Shown here one piece after another: positions 8,594 through 18,231 of a stretch of DNA of 64,000 nucleotides (positions within the stretch are counted from its first letter, which is position 1; the number at the start of each line of letters is the position of its first letter). The notes beneath the pieces were generated by a model. It worked only from the letters and a program-made list of their open reading frames with translations. It made no database searches and was not told the origin of the DNA. The stretch lies in contig NZ_BDAI01000001.1 of assembly GCF_002091755.1 (NCBI RefSeq), forward strand, positions 496,001 to 560,000. Direction: 5' to 3'. The translations under genes were made by a program, and so were the position numbers. Origin of the DNA: Pseudomonas nitroreducens NBRC 12694 (GTDB lineage Bacteria; Pseudomonadota; Gammaproteobacteria; Pseudomonadales; Pseudomonadaceae).

Positions 8594-9292
8594 TCAGGCC
8601 AGGCTGGCAGCGATCTCGGCGAGTGCCTTGGCCGGGTCGGCGGCTTGGCTGATCGGGCGGCCGATCACCAGGTAGTCGGAGCCGTTGTCCAGCGCCTGGC
8701 GCGGGGTGAGGATGCGACGCTGGTCGTCCTGGGCGCTGCCAGCCGGGCGGATGCCGGGGGTGACCAGTTGCAGTGCCGGATGTGCAGCTTTCAGCGCCGG
8801 CGCTTCCTGGGCGGAGCAGACCAGGCCGTCCATGCCGGCCTTCTGCGCCAGCGCAGCCAGACGCAGTACCTGCTCCTGGGGCTCGACGTCCAGGCCGATG
8901 CCGGCCAGGTCCTCGCGCTCCATGCTGGTCAGCACGGTCACGCCGATCAGCAGCGGCGACGGACCATTGAAGGCATCCAGAGTCTCGCGGCAGGCACTCA
9001 TCATGCGCAGACCGCCGGAGCAGTGCACGTTGACCATCCACACGCCCATCTCGGCGGCGGCGCGCACGGCCATCGCGGTGGTATTGGGGATGTCGTGGAA
9101 TTTCAGGTCGAGGAAGACTTCGAAGCCGCGGCTGTTCAGAGTCTCGACGATACCGGCAGCACAACTGGTGAACAGTTCCTTGCCCACCTTCACCCGGCAC
9201 AGCTTCGGATCGAGCTGGTCAGCCAGCGCCAGCGCGGCTTCGCGGGTGGGGAAATCCAGGGCGACGATGATCGGGGTCTGGCAGGCGGACAT
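8594..9292 (-). CDS. pyrF: Orotidine-5'-phosphate decarboxylase
   Basis: Last step of de novo UMP synthesis: decarboxylates OMP to UMP in the cytoplasm. 232 residues, normal length. The signature with catalytic Asp/Lys is FLDLKFHDIPNT (residues 60-71; D62, K64, D67), and the phosphate-binding C-terminal motif is YLVIGRPI. Start at ATG 9292 (MSACQTPIIV); the upstream frame lies in the terminator region of the preceding two-component genes. Apparently monocistronic, with a strong terminator behind it. Confidence 0.96.
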   Translation of the reverse strand: MSACQTPIIVALDFPTREAALALADQLDPKLCRVKVGKELFTSCAAGIVETLNSRGFEVFLDLKFHDIPNTTAMAVRAAAEMGVWMVNVHCSGGLRMMSACRETLDAFNGPSPLLIGVTVLTSMEREDLAGIGLDVEPQEQVLRLAALAQKAGMDGLVCSAQEAPALKAAHPALQLVTPGIRPAGSAQDDQRRILTPRQALDNGSDYLVIGRPISQAADPAKALAEIAASLA

Positions 9293-9312
9293 GGGCTCTC
9301 TCGCGGGTATCG

Positions 9313-9348
9313 AAAAAATCGGCGCGCATTGTCGCAGAAACGCGCCGA
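9313..9348 (-). terminator. Rho-independent terminator of the two-component operon
   Basis: Minus strand: stem TCGGCGCG / CGCGCCGA (perfect 8 bp, 14-base loop) followed by a run of six T. It ends the histidine kinase/response regulator transcript just before pyrF, so pyrF needs its own promoter nearby. Confidence 0.75.
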
Positions 9349-9392
9349 CTTCCGTAGCCCGCCCGGCAGGAATGCTCCGTCGCCGACGGCGA

Positions 9393-10316
9393 TCAGGCAC
9401 TCAGCCGCTCGCGAAGGCGGCCGAGCATGCCCAGCAGGCTGCCCACTTTCTCTCGCTCACGATCCTCGCGAGGCACCTCGGCGATGCGCGCGACTTTCTG
9501 CTCCGGCTGGGCGCGCCAGAGCAGCGCCTGCTCGGCGGCGGCCTTCAGGCCCTTCTCGAACAGGCCGCGGCGGATCGGCTTGGGCAGGTAGCGGAAGATC
9601 TGCGCCTGGTTGATCAGCGCCAGCAGGTCCTGGGTGTCGCGGAACGGCGTGACGACGATGCTCAGCAGGCGCGGATGAGCCTGCGCCAGGGACTTGAGCA
9701 GCGGCGCGGTGTCTTCGCCGGCCAGCTTGAGGTCGCTGACCAGGATATCGATAGGTTCGCTGTTCAGTCGCACGATGGCCTCGGCGAGGTTGCGCGCGCG
9801 GTGCAGCTGGTGGGTACCGGCGCTGCAGAACTCGCCGACGCACGCCAGGGTCTCGGCATCCTCGTCCAGCAACAGCACGTTGAGCGGCGCAACGACGCGG
9901 CTGATCGCCTTGGTATCGATGGGCTCGGCCGGCGCCTGGCGCTGGGCGATCTCGGCCGCCTGGCGCAGGGTGAAGGCCATTTCCTGCGGGTCCCAGGGCT
10001 TGGTCAGGTAGCGGAAGATGCCGCCACTGTTGAGCGCGTCCACCGCGGCGTCGAGGTCCGAGTAACCGGTGAGCAGGATGCGCAGGGTGTCCGGGGCGAT
10101 TTCCCGGGCCTGGGCGAGCAACTCGGCGCCGGTCATCTGCGGCATGCGCTGGTCGCTGACGAGAATATCGATGTGCTCTTCGCGCAGGCGCTGCAGGGCC
10201 TTGTGCGGATCGGTTTCCACCAGCACGTCGTAGTGACGGCGGAACTGCATCGCAAGGCTGCGCAGAATGCGTTCCTCGTCGTCGACGAAGAGGATGCGGA
10301 CAGGCTGCTGAGTCAT
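9393..10316 (-). CDS. Response regulator with two receiver domains, no output domain
   Basis: 307 residues with two CheY-like receivers in tandem. Receiver 1 (about 6-125): acidic pair D12/D13, phospho-acceptor D55 (ILVSDQRMP), K106 (YLTKPWD). Receiver 2 (about 145-255): acidic D151/E152/D153 region, D195 (ILVSDLKLAG), K246 (YLPKPI). Both keep the residues needed for phosphorylation. No DNA-binding, enzymatic or GGDEF/EAL domain follows, only about 55 residues ending in a basic/Leu-rich tail. It follows the kinase gene by 2 bp, so it is the kinase partner; its output is unknown and may be protein-protein contact or phosphate shuttling. Corresponds by position to PA2881 in my memory. Confidence 0.88.
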   Translation of the reverse strand: MTQQPVRILFVDDEERILRSLAMQFRRHYDVLVETDPHKALQRLREEHIDILVSDQRMPQMTGAELLAQAREIAPDTLRILLTGYSDLDAAVDALNSGGIFRYLTKPWDPQEMAFTLRQAAEIAQRQAPAEPIDTKAISRVVAPLNVLLLDEDAETLACVGEFCSAGTHQLHRARNLAEAIVRLNSEPIDILVSDLKLAGEDTAPLLKSLAQAHPRLLSIVVTPFRDTQDLLALINQAQIFRYLPKPIRRGLFEKGLKAAAEQALLWRAQPEQKVARIAEVPREDREREKVGSLLGMLGRLRERLSA

Positions 10317-10318
10317 GT

Positions 10319-11620
<1,302 letters not shown>

Positions 11621-11937
11621 CGGCGAATCTCCGGTCGCTGGAATGGGCGCCAGTAGACCAGCGGCAGATTGCCATCCTGTGACAGCCGTCGCGGCTCCGC
11701 GAAGCGTCACGCTGCGGTCATCGCCGTGCAACAAGCGCGGGACCGCGCACCTGAACGAATCGCCGCGCCCCCATTCGAGGCACGCCAATGTGCCGCGAAT
11801 GTTCACGAAACGACGCGAAACCAGGCTTTGCGACCTGATCTCCGGGCATGGCACGGCCACTGCACGAATCAGCGGGTCGTGTTTTTCATCCTCGTTCGGA
11901 CTTTCTCTTCTCTGACTTTCTCTTCAGGAGACGTCGC
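11621..11937. other. Divergent intergenic region, kinase / permease
   Basis: 317 bp without a credible gene. It must hold the kinase-regulator promoter (minus strand) and the permease promoter. The only clear signal is the sigma-54-like site at 11849-11864. Longer open frames here are extensions of the two flanking genes. Confidence 0.6.
11849..11864 (+). promoter_or_regulatory. Sigma-54 (RpoN) type -24/-12 promoter
   Basis: TGGCACG-GCCA-CTGCA: the -24 element TGGCACG is perfect, the -12 element CTGCA matches TTGCA in four of five bases, and GG and GC are separated by exactly ten bases. The permease start codon follows 74 bp downstream. In P. aeruginosa, ethanolamine use is reported to depend on RpoN and the activator EatR, which fits this gene. 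Confidence 0.65.
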
Positions 11938-13302
11938 ATGAGCACGCAACTCAAACCCACCCTCGGCACCCTGCACCTGTGGGGCATCGCCGTGGGCCTG
12001 GTGATTTCCGGTGAGTACTTCGGCTGGAGCTATGGCTGGGGCGTGGCCGGCACCCTCGGCTTCCTCGTCACCACGCTGCTGGTGGCAACCATGTACACCT
12101 GCTTCATCTTCAGCTTCACCGAGCTGACCACGGCGATTCCTCACGCCGGCGGGCCCTTCGCCTACAGCCGCCGCGCCTTTGGCGAAAAAGGCGGACTGGT
12201 GGCGGGCCTCGCCACGCTGATCGAGTTCGTCTTCGCCCCGCCGGCCATCGCCATGGCCATCGGCGCGTACCTCAACGTGCAGTTCCCCTCCCTCGATCCG
12301 AAGCACGCGGCGGTCGGCGCGTACCTGATCTTCATGACGCTGAATATCCTCGGCGTCAGCATCGCGGCGACCTTCGAGCTGATCGTCACCATCCTCGCAG
12401 TGGGCGAGTTGCTGGTGTTCATGGGCGTGGTTGCGCCGGGCTTCAGCTTCAGCAATTTCGTGCTCAACGGCTGGGCCGGCTCCGACAGCTTCGGCGGTGA
12501 GGCGATCAGCGGCATCTTCGCGGCGATTCCCTTCGCCATCTGGTTCTTCCTCGCCATCGAGGGCGCGGCCATGGCCGCCGAGGAAGCCAAGGACCCGAAA
12601 CGCACCATTCCCAAGGCCTACGTCAGCGGCATCCTGACCCTGGTGGTGCTGGCCATCGGCGTCATGCTGTTCGCCGGCGGCGCGGGCGACTGGAAGGCCC
12701 TGTCGGGTATCAACGACCCACTGCCACAGGCGATGAAGATGGTGGTCGGTGAGAACTCCGGCTGGCTGCACATGCTGGTGTGGATCGGCCTGTTCGGCCT
12801 GGTCGCCAGCTTCCACGGCATCATCCTCGGCTACTCGCGGCAGTTCTTCGCCCTCGCCCGCGCCGGCTACCTGCCGCGCGGGCTGGCCAAGCTGTCGCGC
12901 TTCCAGACTCCGCACCGGGCAATCATCGCCGGCGGCCTGGTAGGCATCGCGGCGATCTACAGCGACGGCCTGATCGCCCTGCAGGGCATGAGCCTGACCG
13001 CGGCGATGATCACCATGAGTGTGTTCGGCGCCATCGTCATGTACATCATGAGCATGCTCAGCCTGTTCAAGCTGCGCCGCAGCGAGCCGCACCTGGAACG
13101 CAGCTTCCGCGCGCCGGGCTTCCCCGTGGTGCCGGGCATCGCCCTGGCGCTGGCCGTGCTGTGCCTGGCGGCAATGGTGTGGTTCAACCTGCAGATCGCC
13201 GGGATCTTCCTGGCCTTCATGGCGGCGGGCTTCGTGTACTTCCAGCTCACCGCCGCCCATCGCGCCAGCGCCCCGGCGGACGCCATGCTCACGGGTGCCT
13301 GA
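11938..13302 (+). CDS. Ethanolamine permease-type APC transporter
   Basis: 454 residues, about 12 transmembrane helices, amino acid-polyamine-organocation superfamily. The N-terminus (LGTLHLWGIAVGLVISGEYF) and SYGWG are characteristic of proton-coupled ethanolamine permeases; the EGAAMAAEEAKDPKRTIPKA motif follows helix 6. It imports ethanolamine or a similar amine. Unlike the P. aeruginosa eat-eutBC layout I recall, no ethanolamine ammonia-lyase gene is adjacent, so the substrate is less sure. ATG at 11938 follows an AGGAG ribosome site. A sigma-54-like promoter lies upstream. Confidence 0.85.
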   Translation: MSTQLKPTLGTLHLWGIAVGLVISGEYFGWSYGWGVAGTLGFLVTTLLVATMYTCFIFSFTELTTAIPHAGGPFAYSRRAFGEKGGLVAGLATLIEFVFAPPAIAMAIGAYLNVQFPSLDPKHAAVGAYLIFMTLNILGVSIAATFELIVTILAVGELLVFMGVVAPGFSFSNFVLNGWAGSDSFGGEAISGIFAAIPFAIWFFLAIEGAAMAAEEAKDPKRTIPKAYVSGILTLVVLAIGVMLFAGGAGDWKALSGINDPLPQAMKMVVGENSGWLHMLVWIGLFGLVASFHGIILGYSRQFFALARAGYLPRGLAKLSRFQTPHRAIIAGGLVGIAAIYSDGLIALQGMSLTAAMITMSVFGAIVMYIMSMLSLFKLRRSEPHLERSFRAPGFPVVPGIALALAVLCLAAMVWFNLQIAGIFLAFMAAGFVYFQLTAAHRASAPADAMLTGA

Positions 13303-13309
13303 GCGCCGT

Positions 13310-13338
13310 CCGCGCCCTGCCCTCGTGGCGGGGCGCGG
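13310..13338 (+). terminator. Possible GC-rich terminator hairpin after the permease
   Basis: Stem CCGCGCCC / GGGCGCGG (8 bp) with a 13-base loop, 8 bp past the permease stop. It is not followed by a T run, so factor-independent termination is doubtful. Confidence 0.35.
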
Positions 13339-13542
13339 GATAATCCGAGCGCCAGGCCATATCCCCACCCGACAACCGCGCTCAGTCAATGTGCGCCCGC
13401 AGGATCTGTCCTACGCCAGTGGCGTGAAGCTCAAGGGCGATAGCGAGCTCTGCGAGGCGATCAGTCTGAACCGGTCCGCGCCTGACAAGGTCTGAATCAC
13501 AGCGTATCGTGATATTCCACTGCCACTGTCGGAGACGGGACC

Positions 13543-13713
13543 ATGCCCTGGTATGCCTGGTTGATCATCGCCCTAGCTCTGGGCTCCATCGTCGGCGCGC
13601 TGATGATGCTGCGCGACACCGCGAAAAAGCTCCCGCTCACCGAGGAACAGCTCAAGCGCATCCATGAGCGCAACGCCGAAATGGATGCCAAGGAAGCCGA
13701 AGATAAGCGCTGA
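13543..13713 (+). CDS. Small DUF2897 family membrane protein
   Basis: A 56-residue protein starting MPWYAWLIIALALGSIVGAL, one transmembrane helix, then MMLRDTAKKLPLTEEQLKRI and a charged tail ending DKR. The pattern of a single helix, the LRDTAKKLPLT segment and a short acidic/basic tail is that of DUF2897, common in Pseudomonas. Function unknown. A GGAGACGG sequence upstream of the ATG can serve as ribosome site. Too small to be obvious by length, but codon use and the conserved pattern support it. Confidence 0.8.
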   Translation: MPWYAWLIIALALGSIVGALMMLRDTAKKLPLTEEQLKRIHERNAEMDAKEAEDKR

Positions 13714-13812
13714 AATGTCTTAACTGACTGACGTTTCAGTAAAAACTGGCCACAGCGATGGCCAGTGGCAGTCGAAATTGCCTAGACTGCGCCTCCCTGG
13801 ATGGAGGAAAGA

Positions 13813-14577
13813 ATGCTCAGGAAACTCCTGCCGCTGCTGCCAGTCGTGTTGTTGCTCTGCGGTTTTGCGCTCGGATTCGTCCAGCCAGTGGGGTTGCTGA
13901 TCGGCGCGTTCTATGTCGCCTGGACTCTCTGCGGCGAGACCCGCCTGCCCCGCCTGCTGTGGTGGCTGGTCTGCCTCGTGCTCAGTATTGCCCTCGCCGC
14001 GCACCTGTTGCCGGGCACTACCTCGTGGACACTCTGGCCAGTGCGCCAGCTCAGCCCCGACGCTCCCGTCTATGCCCTCCACCTGTCCTGGGACAAGGCC
14101 CTGGTAGGTGCGACCCTGCTCGCCTGGTGGCTGCGCCGCGAACCGGTGCCCGAGGAAAGGCGCTCGCCGGACTTCGCTGCCATCGTCATCGTCACCACGC
14201 TGTTCGCCGTGCCCCTGGTTGCAGTGGCCGGCGGCCTGGTGGTGTGGAACCCGAAATGGCCGCCGGGCTTCTGGCTATGGATGCTGGTCAACATCTGCGT
14301 GATCTCGCTGACCGAGGAAGCGTTCTTCCGCGGCCTGCTGCAGAGCGAACTGGTGCGCCGGTTCGGCGCCTTTGCCGGTGTGGCGGTCGCCAGCGTGCTG
14401 TTCGGCATGGTGCACTGGCCGATCAACCCGTTGTTCGCCGTCGTCGCCGGTATCGCCGGCCTGGGCTACGGCCTGGCCTTCCACTTCAGTGGCCGCCTGG
14501 CAGTACCCGTGTTGCTGCACGCGGCGGTGAACTGCCTGCACCTGCTGCTGTTCAGTTATCCGTTGCGAATTATCTAA
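13813..14577 (+). CDS. CPBP family intramembrane metalloprotease
   Basis: About 254 residues, mostly hydrophobic with seven or eight helices. The CPBP (Abi/CAAX-like) motifs are all present: EEAFFRG (motif 1, ExxxR), FGMVH (motif 2) and HAAVN (motif 3), so the zinc site looks intact. Family members cleave within membranes or process prenylated or leader peptides; the substrate here is unknown. The open frame begins at 13801, but GGAGG at 13803-13807 is ideally placed for the ATG at 13813 (MLRKLLPLLP), which I take as start. Convergent with atuR. Confidence 0.82.
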   Translation: MLRKLLPLLPVVLLLCGFALGFVQPVGLLIGAFYVAWTLCGETRLPRLLWWLVCLVLSIALAAHLLPGTTSWTLWPVRQLSPDAPVYALHLSWDKALVGATLLAWWLRREPVPEERRSPDFAAIVIVTTLFAVPLVAVAGGLVVWNPKWPPGFWLWMLVNICVISLTEEAFFRGLLQSELVRRFGAFAGVAVASVLFGMVHWPINPLFAVVAGIAGLGYGLAFHFSGRLAVPVLLHAAVNCLHLLLFSYPLRII

Positions 14578-14592
14578 GCCAGTAGCAGTCAT

Positions 14593-14614
14593 GTAGGAGC
14601 GAGCTCGCTCCTAC
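14593..14614. repeat. GTAGGAGC-type REP palindrome
   Basis: A 22-bp perfect palindrome built on GTAGGAGCGAG and its complement, located between the convergent CPBP protease and atuR genes. It may act as a bidirectional terminator. The same arm recurs at 21215, 24359, 29712 and 63154-63270. Confidence 0.75.
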
Positions 14615-14621
14615 AAGAGCC

Positions 14622-15266
14622 TCAATCGCGCATCACCAGCAGCAACGCCTGCTCGGCCAGCTCGTCCAGCGTCAGGCTGCCCTCGGGGCGGAACCAGGTG
14701 ATGGACCAGGACAGCGCCCCGGTGAGGAAGCGCCGCAGAATGAACGGATCGGCCTGAGTGAATCCGGCCACGCGTGCCTCCTCCAGCACTTCCAGCCACA
14801 TCTGCTCGTAGATGTCGCGCAGGCTGAGGATGTAGGCCTGGCCTTCTTCCGACAGCGAGCGCCACTCGTAGACCAGCACTGCCATCGCCTCGCCGGTACC
14901 GCCGGTGATCGACTGCAGCTCGCAGCGGATCAGCGCCAGCAGGCGCTCGCGCAGGTTCGTGGCATCGGCCAGGGCGGCGCGCATCAGGGCGGTGTTGTAG
15001 AGGATGGTTTCCTCCATCACCGAGCGCAGGATTTCGTCCTTGCTCTTGAAGTGATGGAAGATGCTGCCGGACTGGATGCCGACCGCGCCGGCCAGGTCGC
15101 GCACCGTGGTGCGCTCGTAGCCCTTGCTGCGGAACAGGTGCGCGGCAGTCTGCAGCAACTTGCCACGGGCGCTCTCCGGGTCGGTGATCTGCCCGGTCCC
15201 GACCAGCTCCAGCATGACTTCGCGGGCTTTGCGGTCATCCACGCTTTCTCTCCCCATGGGTCCCAT
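14622..15266 (-). CDS. atuR: TetR-family repressor of the acyclic terpene cluster
   Basis: About 214 residues: N-terminal helix-turn-helix (TTVRDLAGAVGIQSGSIFHH, near residue 50) and a helical ligand domain. Its position, divergent from atuA, and the operator pair at 15351 and 15409 identify it as AtuR, which in P. aeruginosa represses the atu operon and binds inverted repeats in this gap. The inducer is probably a CoA ester of the pathway (inference). The start is uncertain: ATGs at 15293, 15266 and 15257 are possible; 15266 has AAGGTGG at good spacing. Confidence 0.9.
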   Translation of the reverse strand: MGPMGRESVDDRKAREVMLELVGTGQITDPESARGKLLQTAAHLFRSKGYERTTVRDLAGAVGIQSGSIFHHFKSKDEILRSVMEETILYNTALMRAALADATNLRERLLALIRCELQSITGGTGEAMAVLVYEWRSLSEEGQAYILSLRDIYEQMWLEVLEEARVAGFTQADPFILRRFLTGALSWSITWFRPEGSLTLDELAEQALLLVMRD

Positions 15267-15350
15267 CTGGCCACCTTGCTCAGGGCAATTCATCGAATCG
15301 CCCCGCAAGTGCTTGTGTTGTCTGACGAAATGTAAGCCCGCGAGTGCCAA

Positions 15351-15366
15351 CCAAGCAAGCGCTTGG
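15351..15366. promoter_or_regulatory. AtuR operator site 1
   Basis: CCAAGCAAGCGCTTGG, with the palindromic core CAAGCGCTTG at 15356-15365. It is the exact reverse complement of site 2 at 15409. AtuR is known to bind two inverted repeats in the atuR-atuA gap, and these two sites are the obvious candidates. Confidence 0.8.
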
Positions 15367-15408
15367 CCATCCAATGGTTGGGGTAGTCATCGACTCGGGG
15401 CTTTTCAA

Positions 15409-15424
15409 CCAAGCGCTTGCTTGG
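15409..15424. promoter_or_regulatory. AtuR operator site 2
   Basis: CCAAGCGCTTGCTTGG, core CAAGCGCTTG at 15410-15419. It lies 38 bp before the atuA start codon, where the atuA promoter is expected, so repression by blocking polymerase is likely. Centre-to-centre distance to site 1 is 58 bp. Confidence 0.8.
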
Positions 15425-15461
15425 TAATGTCGATCCATCACTCAGCGTCACGGGCAGAACA

Positions 15462-17255
15462 ATGACTAGATCCGTACGTATCGGCTGCGCCTCCGCCTTC
15501 TGGGGCGATACCTCCACCGCCGCCGCTCAACTGGTGCGCGGCGCGCAGCTGGATTACCTGGTGTTCGACTATCTCGCCGAGATCACCATGTCGATCATGG
15601 CCGGCGCGCGCCTGAAGAACCCCGAGGCCGGCTACGCCACCGATTTCGTCGACGTGATGACACCCCTGCTGGGCGATATCGCTTCGAAGCAGGTGCGCGT
15701 GATCAGCAACGCCGGCGGGGTGAATCCCAGCGCCTGCGCCAACGCCCTGGCCACCGCCTGCGAAAAGGCCGGCGTGGCGCTGAAGATCGCCGTGGTGCAC
15801 GGCGACAACCTGCAGCCGCGCCAGGGTGAACTGGCCAAGGCCGGCATCCGCGAGATGTTCAGCGATGCACCGATGCCGCCGATGTGCGTGTCGGTCAACG
15901 CCTACCTCGGCGCTCCCGGCATCGTCCGGGCGCTGGAGTCCGGCGCCGACATCGTCATCACCGGTCGCGTGGTGGACAGCGCGGTGGTCAGCGCCGCGCT
16001 GGTCCACGAATTCGGCTGGGCCTGGAACAACTACGACAAGCTGGCCCAGGCCGCACTGGCCGGGCACATCATCGAATGCGGCGCGCAGTGCACCGGCGGC
16101 AACTTCACCGACTGGGAAAGCGTGCCGGACTACGAGCATATCGGCTTCCCCATCGTCGAAGTGCAGGCCGGCGGCGAATTCGTCGTTACCAAGCCGCAGG
16201 GCACCGGCGGGCTGGTCACGCCACTGTCGGTGGGCGAGCAGATGCTCTACGAGATCGGCGACCCGCGCGCCTACCTGCTGCCCGATGTGATCTGCGATTT
16301 CACCCAGGTCCAGCTGGCCCAGGTCGGCGAGAACCGCGTAGCCGTCAGTGGCGCGCGCGGCCTGCCGCCGACCGGCCAGTACAAGGTCAGCGCCACCTAC
16401 CCGGACGGTTTCCGCTGCACCGCCAGTTGCCTGATCGCCGGTATCGACGCGGTGAAGAAGGCCGAACGGGTCAGCCAGGCGATTATCGCCAAGACCGAGG
16501 AAATCCTCATGGAACGCGGCTGGGGGCCGTATCGCGAAGTGAGTGTCGAACTGCTCGGCAGCGAGGCCACCTATGGCCCGCACGGGCGCCGCGAGGACAG
16601 CCGCGAAATCGTGGTGAAGCTCGCCGTGCGCCACAGCCGCAAGGAAGCCCTGGTGCTGTTCTCCCGCGAGATCGCCCAGGCCGCCACCGGCATGGCGCCG
16701 GGCCTGACCGGCATCGTCGGTGGCCGCCCGACCGTGTACCCGGTGATCCGCCTGTTCTCCTTCCTGATCGACAAGGACGCCTGCGAGCTGGCCGTGGAGA
16801 TCGACGGCGAGCGCCAGCCAGTCGCCCTGCCCGCCATCGACCAGTTCGACCCGGTCGCGCTGGCCGACGACATTCCCGTGCCGGCGGCCATTGGCCCGGC
16901 GCAGGCCAGCGTGCCCTTGGTGAAACTGGCGGTGGCGCGCTCCGGCGACAAAGGCAACCACAGCAACATCGGCGTGATGGCGCGCCAGCCCGAATACCTG
17001 CCGTGGATCGCCGAGGCCCTGAGCGAAGGCGCGGTGGCCGAGTGGATGCAGCACGTGCTCGACCCGCAGCTTGGCCGCGTCAGTCGCTGGCACCTGCCAG
17101 GCACACACAGCCTGAACTTCCTGCTGGAAAACGCCCTGGGCGGCGGCGGTGTCGCCAGCCTGCGTATCGACCCGCAGGGCAAGGCCTTCGCCCAGCAGTT
17201 GCTGGAATTCCCGGTGGCGGTGCCGCAAGCCATCGCCGATTCGCTGCAAACATAG
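15462..17255 (+). CDS. atuA: Acyclic terpene utilization protein AtuA
   Basis: 597 residues. It contains the AtuA domain (N-terminal 450 residues, starting VRIGCASAFWGDTSTAA) and a C-terminal DUF-like segment (VPLVKLAVARSGDKGNHSNIG). Family members occur in atu and related carboxylase clusters; proposed roles include the 3-hydroxy-3-isohexenylglutaryl-CoA acetate-lyase step, but the activity is not firmly shown. First gene of the operon; ATG at 15462 is 38 bp after AtuR site 2. No cofactor motif is evident. Confidence 0.9.
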   Translation: MTRSVRIGCASAFWGDTSTAAAQLVRGAQLDYLVFDYLAEITMSIMAGARLKNPEAGYATDFVDVMTPLLGDIASKQVRVISNAGGVNPSACANALATACEKAGVALKIAVVHGDNLQPRQGELAKAGIREMFSDAPMPPMCVSVNAYLGAPGIVRALESGADIVITGRVVDSAVVSAALVHEFGWAWNNYDKLAQAALAGHIIECGAQCTGGNFTDWESVPDYEHIGFPIVEVQAGGEFVVTKPQGTGGLVTPLSVGEQMLYEIGDPRAYLLPDVICDFTQVQLAQVGENRVAVSGARGLPPTGQYKVSATYPDGFRCTASCLIAGIDAVKKAERVSQAIIAKTEEILMERGWGPYREVSVELLGSEATYGPHGRREDSREIVVKLAVRHSRKEALVLFSREIAQAATGMAPGLTGIVGGRPTVYPVIRLFSFLIDKDACELAVEIDGERQPVALPAIDQFDPVALADDIPVPAAIGPAQASVPLVKLAVARSGDKGNHSNIGVMARQPEYLPWIAEALSEGAVAEWMQHVLDPQLGRVSRWHLPGTHSLNFLLENALGGGGVASLRIDPQGKAFAQQLLEFPVAVPQAIADSLQT

Positions 17256-17260
17256 GGCGA

Positions 17261-17323
17261 ATAACGCCACCGGCGTTATCCACCCATCGACAACGGCGGA
17301 TGAAGCGTTCCGCTTCATCCGCC
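17261..17323. repeat. Double hairpin repeat between atuA and atuB
   Basis: First hairpin ATAACGCC-ACC-GGCGTTAT (17261-17279). Second GGCGGATGAAGCG-TTC-CGCTTCATCCGCC (17295-17323, perfect 13-bp stem), followed by CTACGGG. This GCGGAT...ATCCGCC type is a frequent Pseudomonas intergenic element; a relative lies between atuG and atuH. Confidence 0.8.
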
Positions 17324-17352
17324 CTACGGGATACCTCGGAGTCAGAACAACA

Positions 17353-18228
17353 ATGAGCTACGACTCGATCTTCAAACCCGGCCTGTTCGACGGCCAGACC
17401 ATCATCGTCACCGGCGGCGGCAGCGGTATCGGCCGCTGCACCGCCCATGAGCTGGCAGCCCTCGGCGCCCACGTGGTGCTGGTCGGGCGCAAGGCCGAGA
17501 AGCTGGAGAAGACCACCGGCGAAATCATCGAGGACGGCGGCAGCGCCAGCTGGCACAGCTGCGACATCCGCGACGAGGAGGCGGTGAAGGCGCTGGTCGC
17601 TCAGGTCATCGCCGAGCGCGGGCCGATCCATCACCTGGTCAACAACGCCGGCGGCCAGTACCCGGCGCCGCTGGCTTCGATCAACCTGAAGGGCTTCGAG
17701 GCCGTGGTGCGCACCAACCTCGTCGGCGGCTTCCTGATGGCCCGCGAAGTGTTCAACCAGAGCCTGAGCAAGACCGGCGGCAGCATCGTCAACATGCTCG
17801 CCGACATGTGGGGCGGCATGCCCGGCATGGGCCACTCCGGCGCCGCCCGCGCGGGCATGGAGAACTTCACCAAGACCGCCGCCATCGAGTGGGGCCACGC
17901 CGGCGTGCGGGTCAACGCCGTGGCGCCGGGCTGGGTCGCCTCCAGCGGCATGGACACCTACGAAGGCGCGTTCAAGGCCGTGATCCCGACCCTGCGCGAG
18001 CACGTACCGCTCAAGCGCATCGGCACCGAGTCGGAAGTGGCGTCGGCCATCGTCTTCCTGCTCTCCCCCGGCGCGGCCTTCATCAGCGGCAACACCATCC
18101 GCATCGACGGCGCCGCCAGCCAGGGCAGCCGCGCCTTCCCGCTGTCGAAGGTGAAGCCGGGGCAGAGCCGCTCCTATAACGGCTTCCACCGCGCCTACCT
18201 GCCGGACGTCCTCAAGGATCAGGAGTAA
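17353..18228 (+). CDS. atuB: Short-chain dehydrogenase/enoyl-CoA reductase-like AtuB
   Basis: 291 residues, Rossmann fold with TGGGSGIG (cofactor loop, about residues 20-27) and NNAG. In place of the classical Tyr-x3-Lys it has HSGAARAGMENFTK, resembling peroxisomal trans-2-enoyl-CoA reductase/dienoyl-CoA reductase relatives rather than alcohol dehydrogenases. It therefore probably acts on a CoA thioester with NADP(H). It ends 3 bp before atuC and is probably coupled to it. Start ATG at 17353 (MSYDSIFKPG). Confidence 0.88.
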   Translation: MSYDSIFKPGLFDGQTIIVTGGGSGIGRCTAHELAALGAHVVLVGRKAEKLEKTTGEIIEDGGSASWHSCDIRDEEAVKALVAQVIAERGPIHHLVNNAGGQYPAPLASINLKGFEAVVRTNLVGGFLMAREVFNQSLSKTGGSIVNMLADMWGGMPGMGHSGAARAGMENFTKTAAIEWGHAGVRVNAVAPGWVASSGMDTYEGAFKAVIPTLREHVPLKRIGTESEVASAIVFLLSPGAAFISGNTIRIDGAASQGSRAFPLSKVKPGQSRSYNGFHRAYLPDVLKDQE

Positions 18229-18231
18229 GCG

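Noticed and set aside
9313..9348. Operator or attenuator controlling pyrF
   Set aside because: On the minus strand the stem is followed by six T directly after the response-regulator gene, which is the form of a terminator for the upstream operon.
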